A DNA stretch of 64,000 nt. Origin: JAGRCP01 sp942490705 (GTDB lineage: Bacteria; Chloroflexota; Anaerolineae; Caldilineales; Caldilineaceae). Location: NCBI GenBank assembly GCA_942490705.1, contig CALNXY010000001.1, forward strand, positions 82,531 through 146,530. Direction: 5' to 3'. This document shows, piece by piece, positions 43,442 to 55,171 of the stretch (the stretch's first letter is position 1; each line of letters starts with the position of its first letter). Both the position numbers and the translations under genes were made by a program. The notes below the pieces were generated by a model, which had not been told where the DNA came from, made no database searches, and was given only the letters and a program-made list of their open reading frames with translations.

Positions 43442-44794
43442 CTACTGGCCCATCTGCGGCGCCCCCGTAATCTTGCTTTCGTCACCCATGATGGCGAAGG
43501 GCGTGATCTCGAAGTCACTCAACGCCGAGTGGCTCGTGACCGCGGCGGCGAGTTCACCGTCGAGGAAGGCCTGCATCGCTGCGGCGTCTTCGAAGAGCAG
43601 CAGCCCGCTGAACTGGCTGTTCGCTTCATCCAGCGCCCAGAGCTTCCAGATCAGGCCATCGGTGGCCGCGAACTGCTCGGCCAGCGGCGAGATCTCGGCC
43701 TGGAACTCGTCCACCGGCACGTTATAGTTGAAGGTAATGTCCAACAGCGCTTCGCCCTCGCCCATCAGCTTGTGCGAGACTTCGATGTCGGTGGCGAGTT
43801 CGAGCGTATTGTGGATGGGGCAACGCGCCAGCCATTCGTCGACCAGGAACTGGGCATCCTCGTCGTTGTCGACGCCGATCTCCAAGTTGACGCGTACGGC
43901 CTGGAGCGACGAGTCGATCGATGGATCGGCCAGACCGCGTGGGTCCAGGTCGGCCTCCACGACACTGATCACGCCGTCAAGCGGGATGTCGTTGTCGATG
44001 GCGGCCTTCTCAATAATGACTGCGCCGCATGAGCCTAGCGCTGCCAGTGTCAGATCCAGCGGGTTGACCTCCAGGTTGGGGCCGCCCAGCGGGGGAACCG
44101 AGTCGACCACCAGGTAGTTGTCACGGACATTGACGATGGATCGGCCGGGCTGATTGGACAGATCGACCATTACGGTGGCGGTGGCCAACCCCTCGGCCGA
44201 CGGCCCGCCCATCTCCTCATCATTGTGGGTTACGACGATGGGGGCGGACTTGATCAGCGTTCGGTAAATGGGGCAGCGGAGCGTCCACTGTTCGAGCAGC
44301 GCGGCAGCCTGTTCGGCGTCCACGCCCTCCAGATCGGCATGGGCGCGGAACTCCTGCACGCGGGGATTGTTGTCGCTGGCGCCGGAGAGTCCAGTGGCGT
44401 CGAAGTCGCCCTGAATGGTGAAGGTGGCGGCCGTCATCGGAATGCCCAACTCCTGCGCTGCCGTCTCATAGACGAAGAGGCCGCAGGTGCCCAAGGATGC
44501 CAACATGGCCTCCACGGGGTTCATCTCCTCGGCCGGGTGGCCCAATGGCGGAGCCGAGTCGACGAGGAAGGTGTTGTTGCGCGCAGTGATGATGGTGCGC
44601 CCGAACTGGTTGGACAGTTCAGTGGAGGCCGAAGCCGTGGCCAGATTGGACGCAGCGGGCGCGGCCTCTTCCTCGGCAGCCGGCGTTGGCGTAGCGTCCT
44701 GAAGCGTGGGGGCGGCCAGCGCCGCGGCCGGGGCCAGGATGGCAGAAGCCAACAGGGCTAAGCAAATCAGTAGTCCAGCAATTCGATGGGTCAT
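43442..44794 (-). CDS. Exported OsmC-OsmC-YdhR fusion protein
   Basis: A signal peptide (MTHRIAGLLICLALLASAIL, then AALAAP) is followed by a Thr/Glu/Ala-rich linker and two tandem OsmC-like domains. Each keeps both cysteines of the peroxidase family: SLGTCGLF (C104) with LRCPIYRTL (C174), and ALGSCGAV (C256) with ARCPIHNTL (C325). The two share the motif SNQxGR, then VDSxPPLG. The last about 90 residues resemble YdhR-type mono-oxygenases (DGLIWKLWALDEANSQFSG, LFEDAAAMQAFLDGEL). OsmC/Ohr proteins normally reduce peroxides in the cytoplasm, so a secreted double version is unusual. ATG 44794 has AGAGGAGAA upstream. Confidence 0.85.
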   Translation of the reverse strand: MTHRIAGLLICLALLASAILAPAAALAAPTLQDATPTPAAEEEAAPAASNLATASASTELSNQFGRTIITARNNTFLVDSAPPLGHPAEEMNPVEAMLASLGTCGLFVYETAAQELGIPMTAATFTIQGDFDATGLSGASDNNPRVQEFRAHADLEGVDAEQAAALLEQWTLRCPIYRTLIKSAPIVVTHNDEEMGGPSAEGLATATVMVDLSNQPGRSIVNVRDNYLVVDSVPPLGGPNLEVNPLDLTLAALGSCGAVIIEKAAIDNDIPLDGVISVVEADLDPRGLADPSIDSSLQAVRVNLEIGVDNDEDAQFLVDEWLARCPIHNTLELATDIEVSHKLMGEGEALLDITFNYNVPVDEFQAEISPLAEQFAATDGLIWKLWALDEANSQFSGLLLFEDAAAMQAFLDGELAAAVTSHSALSDFEITPFAIMGDESKITGAPQMGQ

Positions 44795-44920
44795 AATTTC
44801 TCCTCTTTTAGGTTGATACGGCACGGGAGCGAGCGCCCAATAAGCAGGGCACGATCAAATGATGGCATGCAGTGTCTATCAGCCAACTAACGGGTGACTC
44901 ACGGCTGACTCACAACCGAC

Positions 44921-45139
44921 TCACATGGCGCGCTCGGCCAGGGCCTGCATCTGCTCGGCCAGGAATTCATCCAGCATGCGCCAGTCTTCAAAGTAGTAGG
45001 TCTCGCCGCTGAGCACGTGCTGGGCTTTGCCGCGCACGATCGTGCGATCATGCTCGTCGCGCTCCTGCCAGAGGCGCACGGAGAAGAGTTGGCTGGCATC
45101 CAGGGTTGGCGGTTGTGGGACGGTCGATTGGTTCATCAT
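44921..45139 (-). CDS. Small 72-residue protein, paralogue B
   Basis: The core FSVRLWQERDEHDRTIVRGK, then GETYYFEDWRMLDEFLAEQM is clearly related to the overlapping upstream gene. It has no signal or membrane segment. The pattern (RLWQE, about ten residues, RG, Tyr-Phe-x-x-Trp) suggests a small alpha/beta domain. No named family was recognised. It overlaps the upstream gene by four bases, so the two proteins are translationally coupled. Confidence 0.78.
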   Translation of the reverse strand: MMNQSTVPQPPTLDASQLFSVRLWQERDEHDRTIVRGKAQHVLSGETYYFEDWRMLDEFLAEQMQALAERAM

Positions 45140-45354
45140 TTCCCTGCCGTTGCAAAAGAATATTCGTCGCTTGCGTCATCAAGCATGGCGGGCACGAGCA
45201 TGGCGATCTCGGCCCAGGTCCGGAAATAGCGGGTTTCGGCGGTTGCCAGATTCTTGATTTCCCCGCGCCATTCACTGCGCTCGGCATCCAATTGCTCCTG
45301 CCAGAGCCGTAGCGTGAAGAGAGCCGGCGGGGGAGAACGGGGTATGTTCTGCAT
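45136..45354 (-). CDS. Small 72-residue protein, paralogue A
   Basis: FTLRLWQEQLDAERSEWRGE, then AETRYFRTWAEIAMLVPAML aligns without gaps to the downstream 72-residue protein, indicating tandem duplication. ATG 45354 follows AGGAGG. It is the first small gene downstream of the BTAD regulator. Function is unknown. Confidence 0.78.
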   Translation of the reverse strand: MQNIPRSPPPALFTLRLWQEQLDAERSEWRGEIKNLATAETRYFRTWAEIAMLVPAMLDDASDEYSFATAGK

Positions 45355-45496
45355 GGGTGCATGCCTCCTTGCGTGTGTGGTTCAAGCCGTGCTGTGATTC
45401 AGCATGGCCCAAGCATAGGCGAGCAGGCGTTTCGTAAGCGTTTCGCCCTAGAAAGAGGGCGTTTCATTGGAGACAGAAGGGAGAATAGATAATGAG

Positions 45497-45553
45497 CAAT
45501 AGATAATTGCCAATGGTCAATGGTCGACGCGACCATTGAGCATTGGCAATTAT

Positions 45554-45559
<6 letters not shown>
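45497..45559. repeat. 30-bp inverted repeat spanning the BTAD gene stop codon
   Basis: The arms 45497-45526 and 45530-45559 pair with a single mismatch around a 3-base loop (ACG). The right arm supplies the stop codon (TAG, 45556-45554) of the BTAD gene. Its sequence vocabulary matches the palindrome at 10113-10148. On the minus strand no T-run follows, but the hairpin would be very stable and may end the regulator's transcript. Confidence 0.85.
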
Positions 45560-49090
<3,531 letters not shown>

Positions 49091-49134
49091 CCGTCCATCG
49101 GGGTGAGCGGTGGAGCAATCCGAGCGTGTCACGC

Positions 49135-49163
49135 ATCATACCGTCCCAGGAACAAGACGGCAA
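49135..49163 (-). promoter_or_regulatory. Promoter of the BTAD regulator
   Basis: On the minus strand, TTGCCG (49163-49158), a 17-base spacer and TATGAT (49140-49135). Confidence 0.5.
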
Positions 49164-49372
49164 GAGATCAAACAGAGTTGCTGCTGAGATTTTGACGATA
49201 GGCCGCGAAAAAGGCCGGATGAGGCTGATTCGATGCCAAACCATTGATCAGCCCTCAGCTCAATTTACCCACCTCGCGCGACCAAACCGCTGCGCTTGAC
49301 GTAGTGATCCATACAGCGCAAAATCAAGTCACGCGTGCAGTGACGCAGATTAGTAAACAGGAGAAAATTCGC

Positions 49373-49906
49373 ATGAATCGTCAAAGTCGTATCTTTCTGC
49401 AAATCACGGCCCTACTTGCCATACTGCTGTTAGCTACCGGCTGTTCGATGGGCAACCTGGGGCTCAACGTCAACATCGAGGACGGTCAGTTGACGGCCAC
49501 GGTGCGCATCGGTCAGGAGATTGTCAACAAGCTGATCGACAAGGCCGGTGATTCGGTCAAAGTCGAAGATGACGACTTCCTGGAGGAGGTCTACGGCGTC
49601 GATTTTGTCGAGCCGGATACCATTCGGATTGACGGCGAGTATCGTCTGGCGGACGGCAGCACGACGCGGGGCACGATCGACTTCGAGATCCTCGCCCTGG
49701 CCGGCACGATCAAGATGGAAGTGACCGACGTCAATGCCCAGGGCTTGACGCTCGATACGCCCGTCATCCGCGAATTGAACGAGGAATTGGCGCGGGAGTT
49801 TGCCAGAGACATCGGCAAACACGGCTATGACGGCGACGGCATTGCCGACGTCACCGTAACCAACGACGCGCTGGAAGTGACCGTGACGGGATCAATCTCA
49901 AACTAG
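49373..49906 (+). CDS. Small lipoprotein of unknown function
   Basis: The signal peptide (MNRQSRIFLQITALLAILLL) ends at a lipobox-like ATGCSMGN. The mature part is a beta-rich, acidic domain of about 155 residues with GLNVNIEDGQLTATVRIGQE, IDFEILALAGTIKMEVTDVN and VTVTNDALEVTVTG. No family was recognised. ATG 49373 follows ACAGGAGAAAA. It is divergent from the BTAD regulator, so it might belong to its regulon, which is inference only. Confidence 0.82.
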   Translation: MNRQSRIFLQITALLAILLLATGCSMGNLGLNVNIEDGQLTATVRIGQEIVNKLIDKAGDSVKVEDDDFLEEVYGVDFVEPDTIRIDGEYRLADGSTTRGTIDFEILALAGTIKMEVTDVNAQGLTLDTPVIRELNEELAREFARDIGKHGYDGDGIADVTVTNDALEVTVTGSISN

Positions 49907-49929
49907 CGTTCGCGCAAAATTTGATCGGC

Positions 49930-49970
49930 GCGCAGCGGCCCGGCTATACAAATGCCGGCCGCCGCTGCGC
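49930..49970. terminator. GC-rich hairpin downstream of the small lipoprotein
   Basis: GCGCAGCGGC (49930-49939) plus CCGGC pair with GCCGG and GCCGCTGCGC (49961-49970), with a 2-base bulge. No T-run follows, so termination is uncertain. Confidence 0.4.
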
Positions 49971-50155
49971 CGGAAACGTTCACTCGGTCTGTCTGACCAA
50001 AAGCCGGACGGGGCAACGCATGTCTTTCTCTGCACCACACATCCATGCCGAGTGCATCGGCAATCTCTATTTGACGAGTTTGCGAACTTGTTCGTGCCGA
50101 TGCATTTAGGTTCCGCCACAGCAAAACGGGTCGTCAATTCAAGATTGGCGGAACA

Positions 50156-51574
50156 CTAGGTGCGTAGCGATTGCGCCAGCCGCGCCAATGCATCACTTGC
50201 GCCCACATTGCCGGGAAAGACCACGTAGGTCAGGCCCGGGAAGCGGCTTTCCGCGCCGGCGCGCCAGACGGGGACGCCGGGCAATGCCTGGCCCAGCACC
50301 AGCGCGCGACGCATGCCCAGACCCGCGGTCGCCACGTCGCTCGACGTGATCCCGCCCTTGGCCACCAGCACGGCGGGCCGCGCCGTCAGCTGCTGAAGAA
50401 CCCCGACCAATCCACTGGAAATAGCGTTGCCGATCGCCAGCGACCTCTGGACATCGGCGCCGGTGATCAGCTCGCGGCTGGTGTAGACGACAACGACCGC
50501 GCCGCCGGCAAGCGCGTCAGATGCCGTGGCCGCGGCGCGCGCGATTTCGGCCGCAGCATGCGACTCTTCCAGCAGCGCCCGGGCGTTAAGCTCAATGGCA
50601 ACGACGCCGGGCGTACGCAACAGTGCGGCCAGCTGATCGGTGCTCTTCTGCACATACGAGCCGATCACAAAGAGGATGCCGCCGCTTCCTGGATTCAACT
50701 CCTGGGCGGATAACAGGGCGCGCTCGGGAATGCCGGCCCGGACGCGAACAAAGGAAGCAGCGGTCCGATACATGTAGCGCCGTCCACTCGCTTCCGCCGC
50801 CAAGAGTCCCAACACAAAGACTTCCACATCGCGATAGCTCACCGCGTTGACGACGCAGACACTGCCCTTGGGCAAAGCCAACAGCGCCCGGGCAACGGCA
50901 TCGGGCCCGCGCTGACGGAGTGTGTCCAACGAAATCGACGCAACGTCTTTGGCTTGGACGGCGCCGTCTGTCTTTTCTTCTACCCAGTCGCGCAAGTTGG
51001 ACGCGCGAAAACCAAAGGCCGCGTCCTGGGCAAACTGCGTTTCGCCGGCCGGCACGAGCATGTCACCCTCGGCAACATAGTGCACGTCATCGATGGTGTA
51101 GCGACCGCCCTCCAGGAAAAAGGGCACGACCAACGTGGCGTCAACGTCACTGCCCAAAGCGGCAACCAGCGCATCGACCTCACCGGGGAAGTGACCGCGC
51201 AGCGTTGAGTCGCTCCGGCTGACCACCGCGATGTCAACGCCCGCTGTCTCAGCGGCCGTTGCCGCGGCGGCGACGCGTAAATTCCGGCCGATCTCGGCAT
51301 TGCGGGCGGCCGCGGCGGCAGGCGGCAGGCTGCGCGAGTTGGTCAGTACGTAATACGCCGGTGCATCCCGCTTCAATTCCGCCGCCAGTGCTGGGACGGA
51401 CCATTCGGTGAGTACCGCCACGTCATGCACGGTCTGGGTGCCGGTCGGATCGTCGTCGAGGACGACCAATATACGGCCTGAAGCGCGGACTGCCGCCTGA
51501 ATGGCCGGCAGGAGATCATCGGGCCATTCGGGCGGCAAAGCTGCGAGCAGGGTGGATTTGTCTCTAGACGCCAT
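50156..51574 (-). CDS. Four-carbon acid sugar kinase family protein (DUF1537/OtnK-like)
   Basis: A 472-residue ATP-dependent sugar-acid kinase. The N-terminal domain has VVLDDDPTGTQTVHDVAVL, VVSRSDSTLRGHFPGEVDAL and GRYTIDDVHYVAEGDMLVPA. The C-terminal nucleotide-binding domain has VLVAKGGITSSDVATAGLGM and TYVVFPGNVGASDALARL. Family members phosphorylate threonate, erythronate or 3-oxo-tetronate. No partner dehydrogenase or aldolase is adjacent, so the substrate is unassigned. ATG 51574 follows AAGGGAG. Confidence 0.93.
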   Translation of the reverse strand: MASRDKSTLLAALPPEWPDDLLPAIQAAVRASGRILVVLDDDPTGTQTVHDVAVLTEWSVPALAAELKRDAPAYYVLTNSRSLPPAAAAARNAEIGRNLRVAAAATAAETAGVDIAVVSRSDSTLRGHFPGEVDALVAALGSDVDATLVVPFFLEGGRYTIDDVHYVAEGDMLVPAGETQFAQDAAFGFRASNLRDWVEEKTDGAVQAKDVASISLDTLRQRGPDAVARALLALPKGSVCVVNAVSYRDVEVFVLGLLAAEASGRRYMYRTAASFVRVRAGIPERALLSAQELNPGSGGILFVIGSYVQKSTDQLAALLRTPGVVAIELNARALLEESHAAAEIARAAATASDALAGGAVVVVYTSRELITGADVQRSLAIGNAISSGLVGVLQQLTARPAVLVAKGGITSSDVATAGLGMRRALVLGQALPGVPVWRAGAESRFPGLTYVVFPGNVGASDALARLAQSLRT

Positions 51575-51820
51575 TGCGCTCCCTTGGTAATGATACAACC
51601 CGCCGCTCGATAGAACGCGGACAGGCCGGGATGGGGCGAATTTATCCTGAGCTTCCCTGCCTTTATCTGCGCAAATTCGCCTAATCTGACCAATCAGCGT
51701 TCCATTTCATCGCCGCCTCGATCGGCGCCGCTTGATGTCGACACTTCGTCAGGCTCAGCCCAAGCAGGCTCAACCGGCGGCTCACCTTGATGGCAGAATC
51801 GGGGGCCGGCTGGCTCACTG

Positions 51821-52219
51821 CTACAGTCCGCGCACCGGCGGCGCCTGTTCTCCCTTGGGAATGCGCAAGACTTGCGCGTATTCGCCATCGCTCAACTTGA
51901 CGCTATACCAGACATCGCCCTGCTTCTCACGGCGCTGCGCCTGCTTGCCGTCAACAATGATCCAGGTGGGCAGGCCGCGCTCGTCCACCGTGGGCGAGCA
52001 GGCGTAGCCGGCGAAGGTCGGCCCGCTGGCCAGTTCATCGGCGCTGGGCCCGACCGGCTCGGCCAGGGCAAAGCTCCAGCCGCGCTGGCTGAAATAGGCG
52101 CCGATCTTCTCGGCGCGTTGCAGCGTTTCGACGATGGTCTGCTGGTCGTCATCGGCGCTCACCTGTAGGGTGATGGGCACGCCGGCAGGGCTGATGAAAT
52201 CGATCGTGGCTCGGCACAT
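51821..52219 (-). CDS. Hypothetical protein, 132 residues
   Basis: A soluble protein starting MCRATIDFISPAGVPITLQV with a strong Shine-Dalgarno (AAAGGAG). Middle and C-terminal segments read GPTFAGYACSPTVDERGLPT, WIIVDGKQAQRREKQ and GDVWYSVKLSDGEYAQVLRI. Length, codon pattern and ribosome site support a real gene. No domain was recognised. Confidence 0.68.
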   Translation of the reverse strand: MCRATIDFISPAGVPITLQVSADDDQQTIVETLQRAEKIGAYFSQRGWSFALAEPVGPSADELASGPTFAGYACSPTVDERGLPTWIIVDGKQAQRREKQGDVWYSVKLSDGEYAQVLRIPKGEQAPPVRGL

Positions 52220-52376
52220 GGTCGGGGGACTCCTTTCGGCCGGGTACTAATGGTGCGGGTATCGGGTTACGCTTCGATTATACGATAATCTGGGATTGAA
52301 GAGTAGCATGAATTCCGCGCGCCCGCAGGCTCATTTCGGCGCAAGCGGGCGTAGCCATTCCGTGCAGATTAGCCGC

Positions 52377-52808
52377 TCACCCCTTCGCCGGACGCCACAT
52401 TGGGCCAATGCACATCAGCAGCACAAGGACATTGAAGAATACGTTTGACGGGTTGCCAGACGCCCACGATCCTGCGCTGTCCAAAAGGAACCAGGCCAAA
52501 ACACTCGTTAGCACAGACTTGCGCACACCCTCAGGCGCTGCATCATAGACCCAGTGCCGCAGACACATAACCATGATCCCCCAGCCAAAGAGGAAGCCGC
52601 CCGTGAGCGCAGATAGAAAGCGCGTCGTTGGGTCCGTATAGGTCTGTAGCCCGTCGAGCGGCCAGCTGAGCAGATCGAGCGACCATCGTGCGAATTCTGC
52701 CGTGGATTCCATGGAACCCAAGGCGAAGACCGGGCCAAAGCTCGCGATCACAATCGCCGTGATGATCAGCCAAAATTTGTGAAACCGCTGCGTCATGATT
52801 CTATCCAT
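52377..52808 (-). CDS. Small membrane protein, four helices
   Basis: A 143-residue protein with hydrophobic segments FWLIITAIVIASFGPVFALG, FLSALTGGFLFGWGIMVMCL, VLTSVLAWFLLDSAGS and VFFNVLVLLMCIGPM. ATG 52808 follows GAGGAG. It lies 24 bases downstream of the DUF2834-like gene, so both are probably expressed from the TetR-controlled promoter. No family is named with confidence. Confidence 0.78.
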   Translation of the reverse strand: MDRIMTQRFHKFWLIITAIVIASFGPVFALGSMESTAEFARWSLDLLSWPLDGLQTYTDPTTRFLSALTGGFLFGWGIMVMCLRHWVYDAAPEGVRKSVLTSVLAWFLLDSAGSWASGNPSNVFFNVLVLLMCIGPMWRPAKG

Positions 52809-52832
52809 TTTTGCTCCTCACATCGTTGTGCA

Positions 52833-53132
52833 TCAACCTTCGGCCGAGTTTCGCGACAATAGGTAGACCAAGGGGGAAAAGACCCCAACGACAAGCGTTG
52901 CCACAATCCAGGGCCACGGATTGCGCGCCTGCGCTTTCGCGTCGCGGTACATCCAGACCATAATGAGTGCGAGCGCAATCAAGAGGTCCACATAGATTTG
53001 CAATGCCCCCCAACTGCTAGTGATCGACGCAAAAATGCCTGTCAGGCCGTCAACCCAAAGGGCGATCGCGGTCAGAATGCCAAACGCCACCAATATGAGC
53101 AGCAAGATTGTGCGCTCGGTTGTTTGTTTCAT
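52833..53132 (-). CDS. Small membrane protein (DUF2834-like)
   Basis: A 99-residue protein with three helices: ILLLILVAFGILTAIALWVD, IYVDLLIALALIMVWMYRDA and WPWIVATLVVGVFSPLVYLL. The D-L-x-I-x-L-x-x-x-W-x-x-x-D-A pattern resembles DUF2834. ATG 53132 follows GGGAGAT. It is divergent from tetR, with two operators between them. Confidence 0.78.
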   Translation of the reverse strand: MKQTTERTILLLILVAFGILTAIALWVDGLTGIFASITSSWGALQIYVDLLIALALIMVWMYRDAKAQARNPWPWIVATLVVGVFSPLVYLLSRNSAEG

Positions 53133-53154
53133 GTCAACATCTCCCAATTCACCT

Positions 53155-53198
53155 TGTAGCACATGCTACATATTTTCATTATTGTAGCATGTGCTACA
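53155..53198. promoter_or_regulatory. Twin palindromic operators between tetR and the small membrane proteins
   Basis: Two 16-bp perfect palindromes, TGTAGCACATGCTACA (53155-53170) and its exact reverse complement TGTAGCATGTGCTACA (53183-53198), are 28 bp apart centre to centre. TGTAGCA-N2-TGCTACA is a typical TetR-family operator layout. They lie just upstream of the divergent start codons. Confidence 0.85.
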
Positions 53199-53222
53199 AA
53201 ATACACAAAATCCGGATAGTGG

Positions 53223-53228
53223 TAAAAT
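53223..53228 (+). promoter_or_regulatory. -10 box of tetR, close to the start codon
   Basis: TAAAAT preceded by TGG (TGGTAAAAT, an extended -10) ends six bases before the tetR ATG at 53235. The transcript would be leaderless. Confidence 0.5.
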
Positions 53229-53234
53229 GATGGT

Positions 53235-53723
53235 ATGAACAAAGTCGCCGTGAAGAAACAACTGATTATCGAGCGCATTGCTGACCATCTCTTGGCAGAG
53301 GGGTTGAACAAGACGGGGCTCCGCCTGCTGGCACAGGTAGCCGGCACGAGCGACCGGATGCTGATTTACTATTTCGGATCGAAAGAGGCTCTGCTTAATG
53401 AAGTCTTGGGGACGATCGCGGCCAACGTCACGGTTCAGCTCGATGCACTGCTCGGCACGCAGCCGCGCCCGGCTGGCGAGCTGCTTGCGCAATTGACTTC
53501 TCTGACGATGAGCGAGTCATTTACGCCCGCCGTCCAACTCTGGTTTGAACTGGTGGGGCTGGCGGCGCGTGGTGAAGAACCCTATCTGTCCAATGCGCAA
53601 ATCCTGGCGAACAATTGGATTGCGTGGATCACTGCGCGGCTCGACGACTCTACGCAGCAAGATCCGGCCGACTTGTATGCCCACCTAGAGGGCCGGCTAA
53701 TGCTGAAGCTAATCAACGGCTGA
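53235..53723 (+). CDS. TetR-family transcriptional regulator
   Basis: A 162-residue protein. The DNA-binding region reads IIERIADHLLAEGLNKTGLR, LLAQVAGTSDRMLIYYFGSK, EALLNEV, the typical TetR helix-turn-helix. The ligand domain is short. It probably represses the divergent pair of membrane proteins and itself through the twin operators; the ligand is unknown. DUF2721 follows 29 bases downstream and may be co-transcribed. Confidence 0.93.
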   Translation: MNKVAVKKQLIIERIADHLLAEGLNKTGLRLLAQVAGTSDRMLIYYFGSKEALLNEVLGTIAANVTVQLDALLGTQPRPAGELLAQLTSLTMSESFTPAVQLWFELVGLAARGEEPYLSNAQILANNWIAWITARLDDSTQQDPADLYAHLEGRLMLKLING

Positions 53724-53752
53724 ATAAGAACGTAACGAAGTTAGGAGCCAGC

Positions 53753-54130
53753 TTGAATCTCACAGAACCGGCCATCCTCTTTGGAGCCATTAGTTTGCTC
53801 TTGCTGGCCTACACCAATCGATTTTTGGCCCTGGCCAGTCTGGTACGCACCCTCAACCACAGCGAGGACGAAATTGGCCTGCAGCAGCAGATCGCAAACC
53901 TGCGCCAGCGTATCGCCCTCATCAAGTATATGCAGGCGTTTGGCACCCTGAGCTTTCTACTCTGTACGCTCGCAACATTCGCCATCTTTCTCCATGAGGT
54001 GCGGGTCGGTGAAGTGCTGTTCGGCGTCAGTGTTGTGGCGCTGCTGATCTCTCTGGCACTCTCGCTGTATGAGATTGTGATTTCGACCGAGGCGTTAAAC
54101 ATCGTGCTGGATGGGATTGAGGACGAGTAG
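53753..54130 (+). CDS. DUF2721 membrane protein
   Basis: A 125-residue protein with an N-terminal helix (AILFGAISLLLLAYTNRFLA), a coiled-coil stretch (LNHSEDEIGLQQQIANLRQR) and two C-terminal helices (AFGTLSFLLCTLATFAIFL, SVVALLISLALSLYEIVIST). This is the DUF2721 layout. The TTG at 53753 is the best start: TTAGGAGCC lies at ideal distance and no ATG fits the family start. Function is unknown. Confidence 0.85.
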   Translation: MNLTEPAILFGAISLLLLAYTNRFLALASLVRTLNHSEDEIGLQQQIANLRQRIALIKYMQAFGTLSFLLCTLATFAIFLHEVRVGEVLFGVSVVALLISLALSLYEIVISTEALNIVLDGIEDE

Positions 54131-54180
54131 AAAAAAGAGTGCGGCCCAACCGCACCGCGAACATAGAGGAGATGAACACC

Positions 54181-55098
54181 ATGAAGACACGACGACTTGG
54201 AACCTATGGGCCGGATGTGCCGGTAATCTGCCTGGGTGCGTGGCCGCTCGGCGGCGGCATGGGCGCGCTGCCCGACCAGCAGGTCATCGACACGGTCCAT
54301 GCCTCCCTGGACTGTGGCGTCAACTTTATCGACACGGCCGAGGCCTACCGCAGCAGCGAATCGGTGCTGGGCAAGGCGCTTGCAGGCAAACGGGATCAGG
54401 TCATTTTGGCCACAAAATTGTCAAAAAACCATTCTTTGACCCACATGAACGAGGCCATCGAGAACAGCCTGCGCGCCCTGGGCACTGACTACATCGACCT
54501 CTATCAGCTCCATTCGCCCAAACCGGAGTACCCGATTGAACAGACGATGGACGGGCTTCTGCGGCTTCAGGAGCAGGGCAAAATCCGCTACATCGGCGTC
54601 TCAAATTTCTCGGCAGAGCAACATGCGGAGGCCATGCAATACGGTCGCATCGACAGCTCACAACCGATGTACAGTCTCTTCACCAGACAAACGGGGGAGG
54701 AAGTTCTGCCCTTTTGTGCGCAACATGGCATTGGGGTCATTGCTCACTCGCCCCTGGCGAAGGGTCTGCTGACCGGCAAATATGCTGCGGATTACCGGTT
54801 CCCCGCTGACGACGAACGAAGTCGGATGGCGGCTTTTCAGGGCGACCGCTTCACCGATGCGTTGCACATCGCAGACCAGCTCAAACTGTGGGCGGCGGCA
54901 AAAGGCCACACGCTGGTTGAGTTGGCAATTGCCTGGACGCTGGCCAACCCTGCCGTGACCTCTTGCATCGTCGGGGCCAAGTCGCCGGAGCAAGCGATCA
55001 GCAATGCGGCTGCCGCCGAGTGGGTGCTCACCCCAGCCGAGCTCAGCGAGATCGATCAGATTCAAGGCGACTTCCGCATCTCGAGTCTGCATGTCTAG
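54181..55098 (+). CDS. Aldo/keto reductase
   Basis: A 305-residue (beta/alpha)8 NADPH-dependent reductase. The catalytic tetrad is visible: Asp and Tyr in FIDTAEAYRSSESVLGKAL, Lys in VILATKLSK and His in LYQLHSPKPEYPIEQ. The C-terminal cofactor site reads SCIVGAKSPEQAISNAAA. The ATG at 54181 has GAGGAG nine bases upstream; an earlier in-frame ATG has none. The substrate is not predictable. Confidence 0.94.
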   Translation: MKTRRLGTYGPDVPVICLGAWPLGGGMGALPDQQVIDTVHASLDCGVNFIDTAEAYRSSESVLGKALAGKRDQVILATKLSKNHSLTHMNEAIENSLRALGTDYIDLYQLHSPKPEYPIEQTMDGLLRLQEQGKIRYIGVSNFSAEQHAEAMQYGRIDSSQPMYSLFTRQTGEEVLPFCAQHGIGVIAHSPLAKGLLTGKYAADYRFPADDERSRMAAFQGDRFTDALHIADQLKLWAAAKGHTLVELAIAWTLANPAVTSCIVGAKSPEQAISNAAAAEWVLTPAELSEIDQIQGDFRISSLHV

Positions 55099-55171
55099 GT
55101 TGTGATTGGGGACATTGTCGGAACAATACAATCCATGGGGCTAGCCAATGACTACGTGTCGGGAGCGGCGG

